This document shows, piece by piece, positions 36,087-44,422 of a stretch of 64,000 nucleotides of DNA. Position 1 is the stretch's first letter. Each line of letters begins with the position of its first letter. The notes beneath the pieces were generated by a model. The model made no database searches. It was given only the letters and a program-made list of their open reading frames with translations, and had not been told where the DNA came from. The DNA lies in the NCBI GenBank assembly GCA_965198825.1, contig CBDAQB010000003.1, forward strand, positions 1,674,001-1,738,000. Reading direction: 5' to 3'. The stretch comes from BOG-908 sp965198825 (GTDB lineage: Bacteria; Pseudomonadota; Alphaproteobacteria; Acetobacterales; Acetobacteraceae). The translations under genes and the position numbers were made by a program.

Positions 36087-36174
36087 GGCCACTGAACTCC
36101 GTCCCGGTCGAGACATATGGGGTTGAACACGAATGCGCCTAAAAAGCCGAGGCCTCAGCGTGAGGACCGTTCCG

Positions 36175-36426
36175 TTATCGCCGTGGTAAAATCTCTGTTG
36201 CCGATGTCCGATTACGCGTCTGCCAGCGGATGACAGGCGGCACGACGACAAGAGTGGTCGGAAAACTGACGATTGCTCCCAGGAGCCAACTGACGATAAC
36301 GGCGCGAAGATACCCCGAACCAAAGCCCGCGTTGACCGCGATCATGAAAGCCGACATGACAGCGCTCTTGACCAGCGAGATGATCGCGTTGCCGGCGAGC
36401 TCCGCCCTGGTATAGCGAAAAGCCAT
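36175..36426 (-). CDS. DUF2798 small membrane protein
   Basis: The 83-residue protein has two predicted membrane helices (IISLVKSAVMSAFMIAVNAGFG and VIVSWLLGAIVSFPTTLVVVPPVI) and a basic C-terminus. The layout and the FPTTLVVVPPV segment match DUF2798. Function unknown; it lies 31 bases downstream of the isochorismatase-like gene in the same operon. Confidence 0.8.
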   Translation of the reverse strand: MAFRYTRAELAGNAIISLVKSAVMSAFMIAVNAGFGSGYLRAVIVSWLLGAIVSFPTTLVVVPPVIRWQTRNRTSATEILPRR

Positions 36427-36457
36427 TGGACGAAGATCGCCTTCGTAGAGTGGCCAG

Positions 36458-37066
36458 TTAGAGTTTGGAAATAATTTCCTCGGCCATGATGTTTTGTGCC
36501 TTTTGGCCTTCGGGCGTGCCGAAGTTGCTGACGAGCTCGGTGACGACCTGATTAACGACGGTGACCGTGATGCCCAGTTGGCGCAGCCGGTCGTAAGTGA
36601 GTGAATCGCCTAACGTCGACATCGTCCCGCAGCCGTCTGCGACGACCATGACCTTGTAGCCCTGCTTCTGAGCATCCACGGCAGCCCAGAACAGGCAAAT
36701 GTCCGTCGTCAATCCGGCGAGTATGATGTTGGGCCGGGCCAATGCCTGCACGCCGGTGCGGAGATCGTCGGCGTCCCAGCAGCTCAATTCTCCGCCGCGC
36801 TTGAAGCGACGTTCGAATGCGTCGGGCGCGAGTTCGCTGATTTCCGGAATGGTGGGCCCGACGTAGTCTTCCATTGTGGTCGTGAGAACCAGGGGCATTG
36901 CGTATTCGACAGCCATTCGCGCGAGCACGCGGCAGCTCGCAATTGTCGTTGCTCTCGGTAGGCTCTTGACCCAGTCAATCGTGGTTTTCTGGTGATCGAC
37001 TAGCATGACGATGCTGTCTGTTTTTGTGAAACGCTCGAACTGCTGCAACGGCCGCTCCTCATGCAT
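36458..37066 (-). CDS. Isochorismatase-family cysteine hydrolase (YcaC-like)
   Basis: The 202-residue protein has the catalytic aspartate in VMLVDHQ, an RRFKRGGELSCWD segment and the cysteine in LAGLTTDICLFWAA (about residue 123), plus DGCGTMSTLGD. This is the layout of YcaC/isochorismatase-like hydrolases acting on amide or ether-type small molecules; the substrate is not deducible. It is first in a minus-strand operon with DUF2798, an ABM protein and a porin, and is divergent from a LysR gene 137 bases away, which likely controls it. Confidence 0.88.
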   Translation of the reverse strand: MHEERPLQQFERFTKTDSIVMLVDHQKTTIDWVKSLPRATTIASCRVLARMAVEYAMPLVLTTTMEDYVGPTIPEISELAPDAFERRFKRGGELSCWDADDLRTGVQALARPNIILAGLTTDICLFWAAVDAQKQGYKVMVVADGCGTMSTLGDSLTYDRLRQLGITVTVVNQVVTELVSNFGTPEGQKAQNIMAEEIISKL

Positions 37067-37202
37067 TGTTACGGATACGCCAAGCCAAGAAGGTTAGCCC
37101 CTTCGATTGACCAAGCGGCGGAGAGGGTCATACAAGCATCCGGGGAACGGGATAATCCGTAGAACTGGAAAACAGCTTACCACGTTTGGGATAAGGTGCT
37201 GG

Positions 37203-38102
37203 ATGGACCATTTACGGGATCTGGCCCTGTTCGTTGCGGTCGCCGAGGTGAAAAGCTTCACAAAGGCTGCCGCCTTGCTCAGAATACCGACATCCACCCT
37301 CTCTCGCCGGATCGCCGAACTAGAGGCGTCCATGGAGCTCAAGCTGCTTGTTCGCAGCACGCGCCAGGTGGAACTGACCGAGGCCGGGGCCCTCTATATG
37401 TCTCTTGGAGAAGGAATCGTTGCTGCCGCGCGCGAAGCGCACCAGCAGGTGCGTGGTTTGGCTGAACGGCCGCAAGGCACGCTTCGCATGTCCGTGGAAG
37501 CTGAGATCGGCCCTCGACTGGTGGCACCCGTCTTGGCGGAGTACTGCGAGCGCTACCCCGAGGTGCGCGTCGATCTGGACCTGTCGCCGCGCCGGGTCGA
37601 TTTGTTGTCCGAGGGGTTCAACCTTGCTCTCCGCATTGGCAGGCTGCCGGACTCCGGCCTGACCGTCCGTCGTTTGGCGATGCTTGGCGCTAGCCTGTAC
37701 GCGGCGCCGTCTTACTTGAAACGCCACGGAACGCCCGAGCACCCTGCGGATCTGGGCGGTCACGCGCGCATCCATCTGCTGCATAAGGGAGACCATGGGG
37801 AATGGCGGCTGATGAAGGACGGCGAGGTAAGCGAGGTGTCCGCGAACAGCGTAATTTGCGCAAACAACATGACCATGATCCGCCACCTTGCGCGCTTCGG
37901 CATAGGGATTGCTGTGGTCGACGACCTCATGGCAAGCGAAGACGTGGCTCGGGGACTTCTGCAGCCAGTTTTGCCTGGCTGGGCGATGGAGCCACTTCCG
38001 CTGTCAATCCTAACCCCCACCCGCTTGCTCGCGGCCAAAACGCGCGCGTTCATCGATCTGCTGGCACAACACGCAATTGGGATGGTCGGCCTGAGCCCGT
38101 AA
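37203..38102 (+). CDS. LysR-family transcriptional regulator
   Basis: From ATG 37203 the protein has 299 residues. The winged helix is LALFVAVAEVKSFTKAAALLRIPTSTLSRRIAELE, followed by LTEAG and a periplasmic-binding-protein-like effector domain (GTLRMSVEAEIGPRLVAPVL, DLLSEGFNLALRIGRLPDSGL). A frame open upstream by 32 codons is not used because ATG 37203 starts the conserved MDHLRDLALF. Divergent orientation predicts control of the isochorismatase-ABM-porin operon in response to an aromatic or quinone-type effector; the effector is inference. Confidence 0.9.
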   Translation: MDHLRDLALFVAVAEVKSFTKAAALLRIPTSTLSRRIAELEASMELKLLVRSTRQVELTEAGALYMSLGEGIVAAAREAHQQVRGLAERPQGTLRMSVEAEIGPRLVAPVLAEYCERYPEVRVDLDLSPRRVDLLSEGFNLALRIGRLPDSGLTVRRLAMLGASLYAAPSYLKRHGTPEHPADLGGHARIHLLHKGDHGEWRLMKDGEVSEVSANSVICANNMTMIRHLARFGIGIAVVDDLMASEDVARGLLQPVLPGWAMEPLPLSILTPTRLLAAKTRAFIDLLAQHAIGMVGLSP

Positions 38103-38929
38103 TCCGGCTGGATCCGACCAGGTGCGGTGACCATCCCGTTTGCGAAAGCCGTATTCCGCAGTCGGCGGCTTTGCGATCCGGTAGATTGTATGAACGTCCG
38201 CTTCTGGGTCTTGCTTATTGGCCTTAAGGCGGCCGGAACTGGCGCAAAGCAGCCATTACTCTGACACCGTTTTACGTAGCGCTAGCATTAGGTCGTTCAA
38301 GCCGCAGGTGAGTTAAACCCGATAGTGCATTTTCCCTCATCTACACTATGGCCGCAATTTCACGCTCGCTGACGCCAGCGCTTGGCGCTACGAACCTGCG
38401 CTCACGCGTATCCACCCCGATCGTTCCCGTGATGCTATCCGGAATTTGCACCCGGAATATGACTCACGTCGTGTCGTGAGACTCCGATTATGTAGCGGTC
38501 AGCTCGCCATGCGGCGCAGTGACGGTCACTCGGCACCAGGTGCACTTTCACGCCTGGAGGTGATCTATGCGAAGCGTGTCGGCTGGCTGCGCCATATCGT
38601 TCGGCAGGTCGCGTAGTCGGTCCACTGCACCACCAAGCTTCCCGGCTTTCCCTAACCCCGCTTACTTAGCAAATGGGCAATAGTGCCGTCGTTGTCAGCC
38701 AACAAGCTAGGTGGAACGACTTCGAAGCCGGAAGTTCGGCCTGCGGCTACCTCACCCTATCCTGCTCAATTTACGACCAAGTGCCGAGGAGGCGCGTCCC
38801 GCAAGCGGATAAGCAGGCTAAAAAGCCCTATTATGGGGCAGACTCAACAACAGTTGGGATACCATGGTGGCTGTCTCGCCCCTTGATAACAGGCCTACCT
38901 ACCGGCCCAGCAATCCTCTGAGGAACACG
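38103..38929. other. 827-base stretch with no convincing gene, containing one inverted-repeat arm
   Basis: Short plus-strand frames (to 82 codons) lack ribosome-binding sites. The only structured element I see is the 32-base arm at 38822-38853, which has an inverted partner beyond the SDR gene. Confidence 0.5.
38822..38853 (+). repeat. Left arm of a 32-bp imperfect inverted repeat flanking the SDR gene
   Basis: The arm starts AAAGCCCTAT, continues ATGG and GCAGAC, and ends CAACAACAG. It matches the reverse complement of 39821-39852 at 28 of 32 positions. Together they bracket about 970 bases containing only the SDR gene, as terminal repeats of a small mobile unit would. Confidence 0.55.
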
Positions 38930-39709
38930 ATGCATCGCTTGAAAAACAAGACCTGCGTCGTCACCGGCGCGGCGAGGGGCATCGGGCGCGCCATAGCCGC
39001 CCTCTTCCACGAGGAGGGCGGCTTGGTGGTTGCAACCGACATCGATGCGGCCGCTGGAGCGGAGACGGCGAGGGAAATTGGATGCCGGTTCGAGGTGCTC
39101 GACGTGCGTGAGGAGGCCCACTGGGTGCGACTGACCGAACTTGTGCCGACGGCTGATGTCTTGGTGAACAACGCCGGGGTGACGGGTTTCGAGGGCGGCT
39201 CTGTCGTCCACGATCCCGAACACGCCACCCTGGAGGACTGGCGCGAGGTCCACAGAGTAAACCTGGACGGGACGTTCCTGGGATGCCGATACGCCATCGG
39301 AGCAATGAAGGAGCGCGGCAGCGGTTCCATCATTAACGTCTCCTCACGGTCCGGTCTGGTCGGCATACCTCTCGCCGCTGCTTATGCGTCGTCCAAGGCT
39401 GGCGTCCGCAACCACACCAAAACGGTCGCGCTCTACTGCGCAGGGAAAGGCTGGCGGATACGGTGCAACTCTATCCACCCGGCGGCGATCCTGACGCCGA
39501 TGTGGGAGCCGATGCTCGGTCACGGGCTTGACCGCGATGCAAGGATGCAAGCCCTAGTCGCCGACACGCCGCTAAAGCGCTTTGGCATGCCGGCGGAGGT
39601 CGCCGCAATCGCGCTAACTTTGGCTGCCGACGAGGCGACCTACGTGACCGGCACGGAAATCAATATTGATGGCGGCTTGTTGGCTGGATCCGCGGCCGCT
39701 CCAGGCTGA
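38930..39709 (+). CDS. Short-chain dehydrogenase/reductase (SDR)
   Basis: From ATG 38930 (AGGA 6 bases upstream) the protein has 259 residues. It has the classical NAD(P) loop VVTGAARGIGRAI, DxxD (ATDID), NNAGV, the catalytic serine in NVSSRSGL, the YASSK active site (Y-x-x-x-K) and a C-terminal TGTEINIDGG. This is a complete classical SDR of the FabG/cyclopentanol dehydrogenase type; the substrate is unknown. An acidic residue after the second strand (ATDID) favours NAD over NADP. It is isolated between gene-poor stretches and flanked by inverted repeats, so it may have moved as a cassette. Confidence 0.9.
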   Translation: MHRLKNKTCVVTGAARGIGRAIAALFHEEGGLVVATDIDAAAGAETAREIGCRFEVLDVREEAHWVRLTELVPTADVLVNNAGVTGFEGGSVVHDPEHATLEDWREVHRVNLDGTFLGCRYAIGAMKERGSGSIINVSSRSGLVGIPLAAAYASSKAGVRNHTKTVALYCAGKGWRIRCNSIHPAAILTPMWEPMLGHGLDRDARMQALVADTPLKRFGMPAEVAAIALTLAADEATYVTGTEINIDGGLLAGSAAAPG

Positions 39710-40108
39710 CACCGACTGGCTTTCAGGCACCCATTCCCGCCCATTGTGAAGACTTCGACACGAAGTGTCCAAAAGTCGCAGGTAAGCGAGGCCGCCAAGC
39801 CCGCGCAGAACTAACCCAGGCTCTTGTTGGGTCTGCTCCATCATAGGGCTTTGATGCAGGTAATGCGCCCATTTGGCCCTTGAAAAGGCGTGCAATTAAA
39901 GCCGCCTAAGGAATACGATCGGCTGACACTTCATCGACCACATCCACGCAAGCCCCTGATCGCGGCCAAACACTTGACTTTGTTCAGGCCGCCTATCGCT
40001 GGGTATGAAGCCGGGTATGGCCTCAATTAATCCCCACAAATATTGTTTGTTATCAGTTTTCTACTCGATTGGTGTGTCGGTCACCTCTTCCGCCAAGGCT
40101 CTGCCACC
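39710..40108. other. 399-base stretch with no convincing gene, containing one inverted-repeat arm
   Basis: It holds the right arm of the inverted repeat (39821-39852) and the 3' flank of the YcaO operon. No gene or RNA recognised. Confidence 0.5.
39821..39852 (-). repeat. Right arm of the 32-bp imperfect inverted repeat flanking the SDR gene
   Basis: On the minus strand it reads AAAGCCCTAT-G-ATGG-A-GCAGAC-C-CAACAA-G-AG, differing from the left arm only at the four isolated positions. Confidence 0.55.
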
Positions 40109-40855
40109 TCAAGAGTGGATGATCTGGCAAGTAGATGTCGACGCAGTCTCGGCAAAGCGCTCAGAGTGCTGCGCCTCGATACAGTCTGCCATGGCCTCCA
40201 AGCCCCCAAATTGGAACGCGAGCTGGGAGCTGTACGCAGCGCAGGCGGCAACCTTTGTAGCCCGATCGGCGGCGCTCGCTGGCTCATCGATCCAAATGGC
40301 GTGCTGGACATACGCGCTCTCCGGGTCCGGCGGCGCAGGCCGGCTGGCGTAAGGAAAGTCCGTCCACCATCGGATTGGCATCGCCGGTGCGCAGCGTCGG
40401 AGGCCGCGGTGAACCAGCACGTGGTCGACGTGGCCGCCGACAGCGCGCGGCGCCCAGATCTCGGCGGGAGCGAAGATTTGCAAAAGCGGCGCAATTACGC
40501 TTGGAACATCGATCCAGGCCGCGTCGTCCTCTCGCACCGGCCCGAACAGCGCAGCCGCGTTCGCGTACCCGCGATGAGGCGCTTCCTTCAACGGGAGATG
40601 GCGATATTCCGCGCCGAGGATGCTACACGCCTTCGCGTCCTCTTCGCGGCGCAAAGCCATGTAGTCCACATCAGCCGGCAGACCCTTATCGAGCTGGCAG
40701 GCCAAGGCAAAGCCGCTTGGCCGCACCACGCTCGCCGTGAAGATGGTGGCGATGACAACACGCCAGCCGCACCGCACGCGTGTGGCCAATGCCGCACCGG
40801 CAGAAAAAGCCGCGTCGTCGAGATGCGGCGAAACTGCCAAAAGGGTTTGCGTCAT
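40109..40855 (-). CDS. PIG-L/LmbE-family deacetylase
   Basis: From ATG 40855 the protein has 248 residues. It has SPHLDDAAFSAG (the PxHxDD zinc-binding motif, about residues 10-20), REEDAKACSILGA, and a distal histidine pair in VGGHVDHVLVHRG. These are the hallmarks of LmbE/PIG-L enzymes, which remove the N-acetyl group from GlcNAc-inositol (MshB, PIG-L) or related thiol and antibiotic precursors. It overlaps the stop of the GT4 gene by 4 bases and is last in the nine-gene operon. With the GT4 and inositol-phosphate synthase genes it implies deacetylation of a GlcNAc-inositol-like pseudodisaccharide; that substrate is inference. Confidence 0.85.
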   Translation of the reverse strand: MTQTLLAVSPHLDDAAFSAGAALATRVRCGWRVVIATIFTASVVRPSGFALACQLDKGLPADVDYMALRREEDAKACSILGAEYRHLPLKEAPHRGYANAAALFGPVREDDAAWIDVPSVIAPLLQIFAPAEIWAPRAVGGHVDHVLVHRGLRRCAPAMPIRWWTDFPYASRPAPPDPESAYVQHAIWIDEPASAADRATKVAACAAYSSQLAFQFGGLEAMADCIEAQHSERFAETASTSTCQIIHS

Positions 40856-42069
40856 AGCAGATGAGGCTGGCGCCTGAAGCGGCAGTCCGTCATTGGCAGC
40901 GCGGCATCGAATGCGCTGTCCGGGCGCGTCCCCGACAGGTGGTTGTAGAGCGACATGATTTGCGACGAGACCGCTTTCCAGCTGTATAGAAGGCGGCTTT
41001 GCTTCAACGCGTTCGCTGCCAATCGGTCGCGCAAGTCCCGATCGCCGATAAGCAATGCGAGTGCGCTTGAAAGCGCGGCCACATCGCCAGGCATGACAAG
41101 CCAACCATTCTCGGCATGCCTGACGCAGTCCACAACGCCGACAGCTTGGCAGGACAGAACAGGAAGTCCGCTTGCCATGGCTTCGAGGATCGTGTTCGAG
41201 AAGCCTTCCGAGTATGTTGGCGAGACGAAGATGTCGTGCGCCTGATAGATGGTGGGCGCCTGATCATAGTTGGCATATCCGCTGAAGCGTAGCCGTTCCG
41301 ATGTGAGTCCGAGCGTTGCCGCCAGCTCACGCGCCGCTTGAAGGTCCGGTCCAATACCTGAAATTGTAGCGGTCCAAGCCGGGACGGAAGCATCCAGGCC
41401 TGCAAGCGCCTGGATGAAATCGAGAACGCCTTTCCTTCGATCCACCCGGCCGTGATAAAGCAGGCGGCATGGTGACGCCGCAACTCGTGCGGACGGTGTG
41501 AAGCGCGATGTGTCCACGGCGCCTGGCACAAGCGTGAAACGCGAGCGCGGGATGTCGAGCCGGTCCGCAACCTCACGTGCAAAACTTTCGCCGCCGATAA
41601 GCAAGGCGCTCGAATGCAGGCACGTGCGCTGCATCGCGAGGAGATGGGTTTCGCAGCAGGACCCCACCCAATGTCCGTCCCCCCCTTGAATGGAGACGAT
41701 CACCGGAATACCGATGCGCTGCGACGCCAGCATCGCTGCCCAACCGGTCGGGTAGCCGTATTGCGCATGCAAAATATCGAAGGGACTAGCCTGGTGTTGG
41801 GCCACGATGACATCGACCAGGATTGCTATGTCGGTTTCGAAATCTCCTCGTTCCTGCTCACCGACAGACTCGATACCGATGACCTGCATACCGGATTGCA
41901 GCGGCGGCGGTCCACCGCCGTAAACTCCTGCGTGCTCGCCGCTGTAGTATTGGCTGAAAAGGACGACCTCATGTCCGGCGGCGGAGAGTTCACGCGTCAG
42001 GTTGGCGGCGTAGATGCTCATACCCGATATGGCGGGAAAGAATCTTCGGCTGATGAAGGCGATCCTCAT
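40852..42069 (-). CDS. GT4-family glycosyltransferase (MshA-like architecture)
   Basis: The 405-residue protein has the GT-B fold. The N-terminal RRFFPAISGMSIYAANLTREL is a glycine-containing acceptor/donor loop. HAQYGYPTG and LVPGAVDTSRF follow, then CRLLYHGRVDRRKGVLDFIQAL (donor phosphate-binding region) and SPTYSEGFSNTILEAMASGLPVL (the E-x7-E motif). GT4 members with this layout include MshA, which joins UDP-GlcNAc to inositol-1-phosphate. The ATG overlaps the isomerase stop by 4 bases. No signal peptide or membrane segment is seen, so it is cytoplasmic. Donor and acceptor are inferred from the operon. Confidence 0.88.
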   Translation of the reverse strand: MRIAFISRRFFPAISGMSIYAANLTRELSAAGHEVVLFSQYYSGEHAGVYGGGPPPLQSGMQVIGIESVGEQERGDFETDIAILVDVIVAQHQASPFDILHAQYGYPTGWAAMLASQRIGIPVIVSIQGGDGHWVGSCCETHLLAMQRTCLHSSALLIGGESFAREVADRLDIPRSRFTLVPGAVDTSRFTPSARVAASPCRLLYHGRVDRRKGVLDFIQALAGLDASVPAWTATISGIGPDLQAARELAATLGLTSERLRFSGYANYDQAPTIYQAHDIFVSPTYSEGFSNTILEAMASGLPVLSCQAVGVVDCVRHAENGWLVMPGDVAALSSALALLIGDRDLRDRLAANALKQSRLLYSWKAVSSQIMSLYNHLSGTRPDSAFDAALPMTDCRFRRQPHLL

Positions 42070-42890
42070 CCGCCATGAGCTTTCAGCCAGGCGATTGCCT
42101 CGGGAATGGCCTGATGAGCGCGTGGGCTTTCACGCGAGAGCTCGACACACACGAGCTTTGCGAAGCCGATGTCCTGCAAGGCCTCCAGCACAGAGGGAAC
42201 ATTCATATCGCCTTCGCCGAAAGGCAGGTGCAGATGGATGCCGCGTTTCATGTCCTCGAGCGCGACTGTACCAAGCCGGTCGGCATAGCGCCTTACGGCA
42301 ACAGCAGGATCGGTGTCTTCCGTCACCAGGCAGTGGCCGGTGTCCAGCGCCAAGGCCAGGTCGGAAACTGCCAGCGCCTCCCACTCTGCTGCCGTCTCGA
42401 TGAGCATTCCTGGCTCCGGCTCGAACGCCGCGGTGACGTCATGGCGTTGCGCATAGCTGACGACTTTAAGAAGCCCATCGATCAACCAGGAGTGCGCGTC
42501 GTGACGTTCGACGCTGGGCAGGGGAACGCCGGACCAGAATGACACCGCCTCTGCCTGCAGGATTGCTGCGATATCGATAGATCGTTCGAGGAACTCTATA
42601 CGGCGGGCGCGGCCGTCGGCGTTCGGCGAGACCAGTGTCGGCTCATGTTTCGCGCGCGGATCGAGCAGGAAGCGCGCGCCGGTCTCGACGACACAACCAA
42701 GACCCAGTTCGCGCAGCCGCTTCGCCAAGCGTTGCGCCTGGGCGGACCAGTCGGCTGCAAATGGATCCAGATGATGATGATCGAGCGTCAGCGCCACACC
42801 CTGATAACCGCTTTCGGCGATCAGAAGCAGCGCGTCGTCCAGTAGGTGATTGGCACAGCCGTTCGTATTGTAGGCGAAACGCAAGTTCAT
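42066..42890 (-). CDS. Sugar-phosphate isomerase/epimerase (xylose-isomerase-like TIM barrel)
   Basis: The 274-residue protein begins MNLRFAYNTNGCANH and has GVALTLDHHHLDPF, ETGARFLLDPR, the metal-binding glutamate in AAFEPEPGMLIE, LALDTGHCLV, and a last acidic strand CVELSRESPR. This is the AP-endonuclease-2-like TIM barrel family that includes inosose dehydratase (IolE), inosose isomerase (IolI) and EboC-like proteins. Next to an inositol-phosphate synthase and a Gfo/Idh/MocA dehydrogenase, an action on an oxidised inositol (inosose) is attractive. It overlaps both neighbours by 4 bases. Confidence 0.82.
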   Translation of the reverse strand: MNLRFAYNTNGCANHLLDDALLLIAESGYQGVALTLDHHHLDPFAADWSAQAQRLAKRLRELGLGCVVETGARFLLDPRAKHEPTLVSPNADGRARRIEFLERSIDIAAILQAEAVSFWSGVPLPSVERHDAHSWLIDGLLKVVSYAQRHDVTAAFEPEPGMLIETAAEWEALAVSDLALALDTGHCLVTEDTDPAVAVRRYADRLGTVALEDMKRGIHLHLPFGEGDMNVPSVLEALQDIGFAKLVCVELSRESPRAHQAIPEAIAWLKAHGG

Positions 42891-44422
42891 TCCTCAGCCG
42901 TACGCAAAGACGCGGCCGCGTGGTGTGCCTCCGGTTCACGATACAAGGAATAGAGAGGACCAACGATTTGGTTCGCAAGTCCTACGTCGAAGAACGGCTG
43001 AAACCCAAAGCGATCCAGAGCTGATTGCGTCAACCTGACCGGTTTGTGATCTTTGCTGCCTTTGTCACGGCAGACCAGAGGATGACCTCTCTCGATGAGC
43101 TTAGCCGTATTGCGCTCACCAATCCGGCTGTAGCTCATCGTTTCAACTTCCAAGCCAGGCACAATCACCTTTACGACCGCGATGCTCCGGTCAGCAGGCG
43201 ACATATCGATGTAGAAAGTCTCCAGGCCTGCGGCCGCCAAGATCTGTTGAGCAAATGCTCCACGCCCGCGCGCATCGAGATCCGGCACTGAAGGCAGATC
43301 GCTGAACCGGCGCGTGGCCGTCTCCCGGAAGAGCGTAGGCCGCAGCCATGCTGCGAGATCGGCGGCCGATTTCGTGGACCAGTCCTGCATGGCGGAAAGG
43401 GCGCGTGCCTCGCCGGTTTTTGCATTGCCGCCGGAGCGTGCGAGGAACTGCTGAACATAGCCAGGCGGCGCGACGCGCTCGGCCAAACCAGGCGGACCAT
43501 GTGCGAACGCCTTGCGTGCGCGTGAAGCCGCAAATTCGGTGAGCGCCTTTTGCAAGGCCGCATCGCGATCCGTGTGGCAGGCCTCGCCGCATGCCGTGAT
43601 CATGATGGGGGTTGGAGAAGCCACGCCGCTCTTCTCGTGGCCCACGCAATAGAGATTGCAGAAGCCGAACTCGTCGGTGGCGAATTTCGGCAACACGCGT
43701 ATGCCGGCCTGCTCGAATGCGGACAAGGTGCCCTGAACTGAGTCGGAAAGGTCCTTGCCAAGATCGAGGACAACGCCCTGATCGAGTGCCCGGAAGAGCA
43801 AACCGTTCCCATCACGCTGCAACAATTCGAAAAGACCATGGCTCACTGCCCAGCCGATATCCGGTCCCGCGCCAAGCCCGTTGGAGATGAGGGTCGTGAA
43901 AGGCTCGTAGCCCTCGGCGAATTCTTTGCGGCTGCAGGCTGCAACGTCGATTGGCACCAGAACGGTGGCGCCGTCGCTGGCACGCACCGCCTCGACCCAA
44001 TCCAGTACGGTGTCGTATCCCACTGGCGATCCGGCTGGCAAGCACAGCGTGAAAGGATCGACAAGGGCATTGGCGCCGAGAGACGCGGAAAGCGCGGCCC
44101 AACTTCCGCTTATCCGGGATCGCTGTCTCGCCGCCAAGGCGGGAAAGACCATTTCCGCTACCTCACCCAGCGCGCCCAGAACGGCCTGACCTACCGTGGT
44201 CCCGTAGCCGACTCCGTAAGGCATGATGCCTTCCAAGGCTGGTTCGTCGGCGAACAACGCGACGACCCAGACGGGAACGCCGACGATGTCCAGTGTGGTG
44301 ATGGGAAACGCGACGATCTCGCCAGCAGGCAAGGCGGCTATGTAGGCCTCAGCGGCCGCAGGCAGCTCGACCTCGTCCAGCCCTCGAATCCTGTGGCGCA
44401 AAGGCGTGTTGCGGCCTTTCAT
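42887..44422 (-). CDS. YcaO-family ATP-dependent backbone-activating enzyme
   Basis: The 511-residue protein carries two separate YcaO signatures. SNGLGAG (180-186) is followed by HGLFELLQRD (195-204), and GEACHTDRDAALQKAL (279-294) by TEFAASR, the conserved G-x-x-x-H-x-D-x-x-x-AL-x-x-AL-x-E region. YcaO enzymes phosphorylate an amide oxygen and install azolines, thioamides or amidines, usually in ribosomal peptides. There is no C-terminal PxPxP tail, no E1-like or TfuA partner and no precursor peptide in the operon, where neighbours overlap by 4 bases on both sides. It may therefore act on a small molecule, or on a peptide encoded elsewhere. The reaction type cannot be read from sequence. 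Confidence 0.85.
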   Translation of the reverse strand: MKGRNTPLRHRIRGLDEVELPAAAEAYIAALPAGEIVAFPITTLDIVGVPVWVVALFADEPALEGIMPYGVGYGTTVGQAVLGALGEVAEMVFPALAARQRSRISGSWAALSASLGANALVDPFTLCLPAGSPVGYDTVLDWVEAVRASDGATVLVPIDVAACSRKEFAEGYEPFTTLISNGLGAGPDIGWAVSHGLFELLQRDGNGLLFRALDQGVVLDLGKDLSDSVQGTLSAFEQAGIRVLPKFATDEFGFCNLYCVGHEKSGVASPTPIMITACGEACHTDRDAALQKALTEFAASRARKAFAHGPPGLAERVAPPGYVQQFLARSGGNAKTGEARALSAMQDWSTKSAADLAAWLRPTLFRETATRRFSDLPSVPDLDARGRGAFAQQILAAAGLETFYIDMSPADRSIAVVKVIVPGLEVETMSYSRIGERNTAKLIERGHPLVCRDKGSKDHKPVRLTQSALDRFGFQPFFDVGLANQIVGPLYSLYREPEAHHAAASLRTAEE

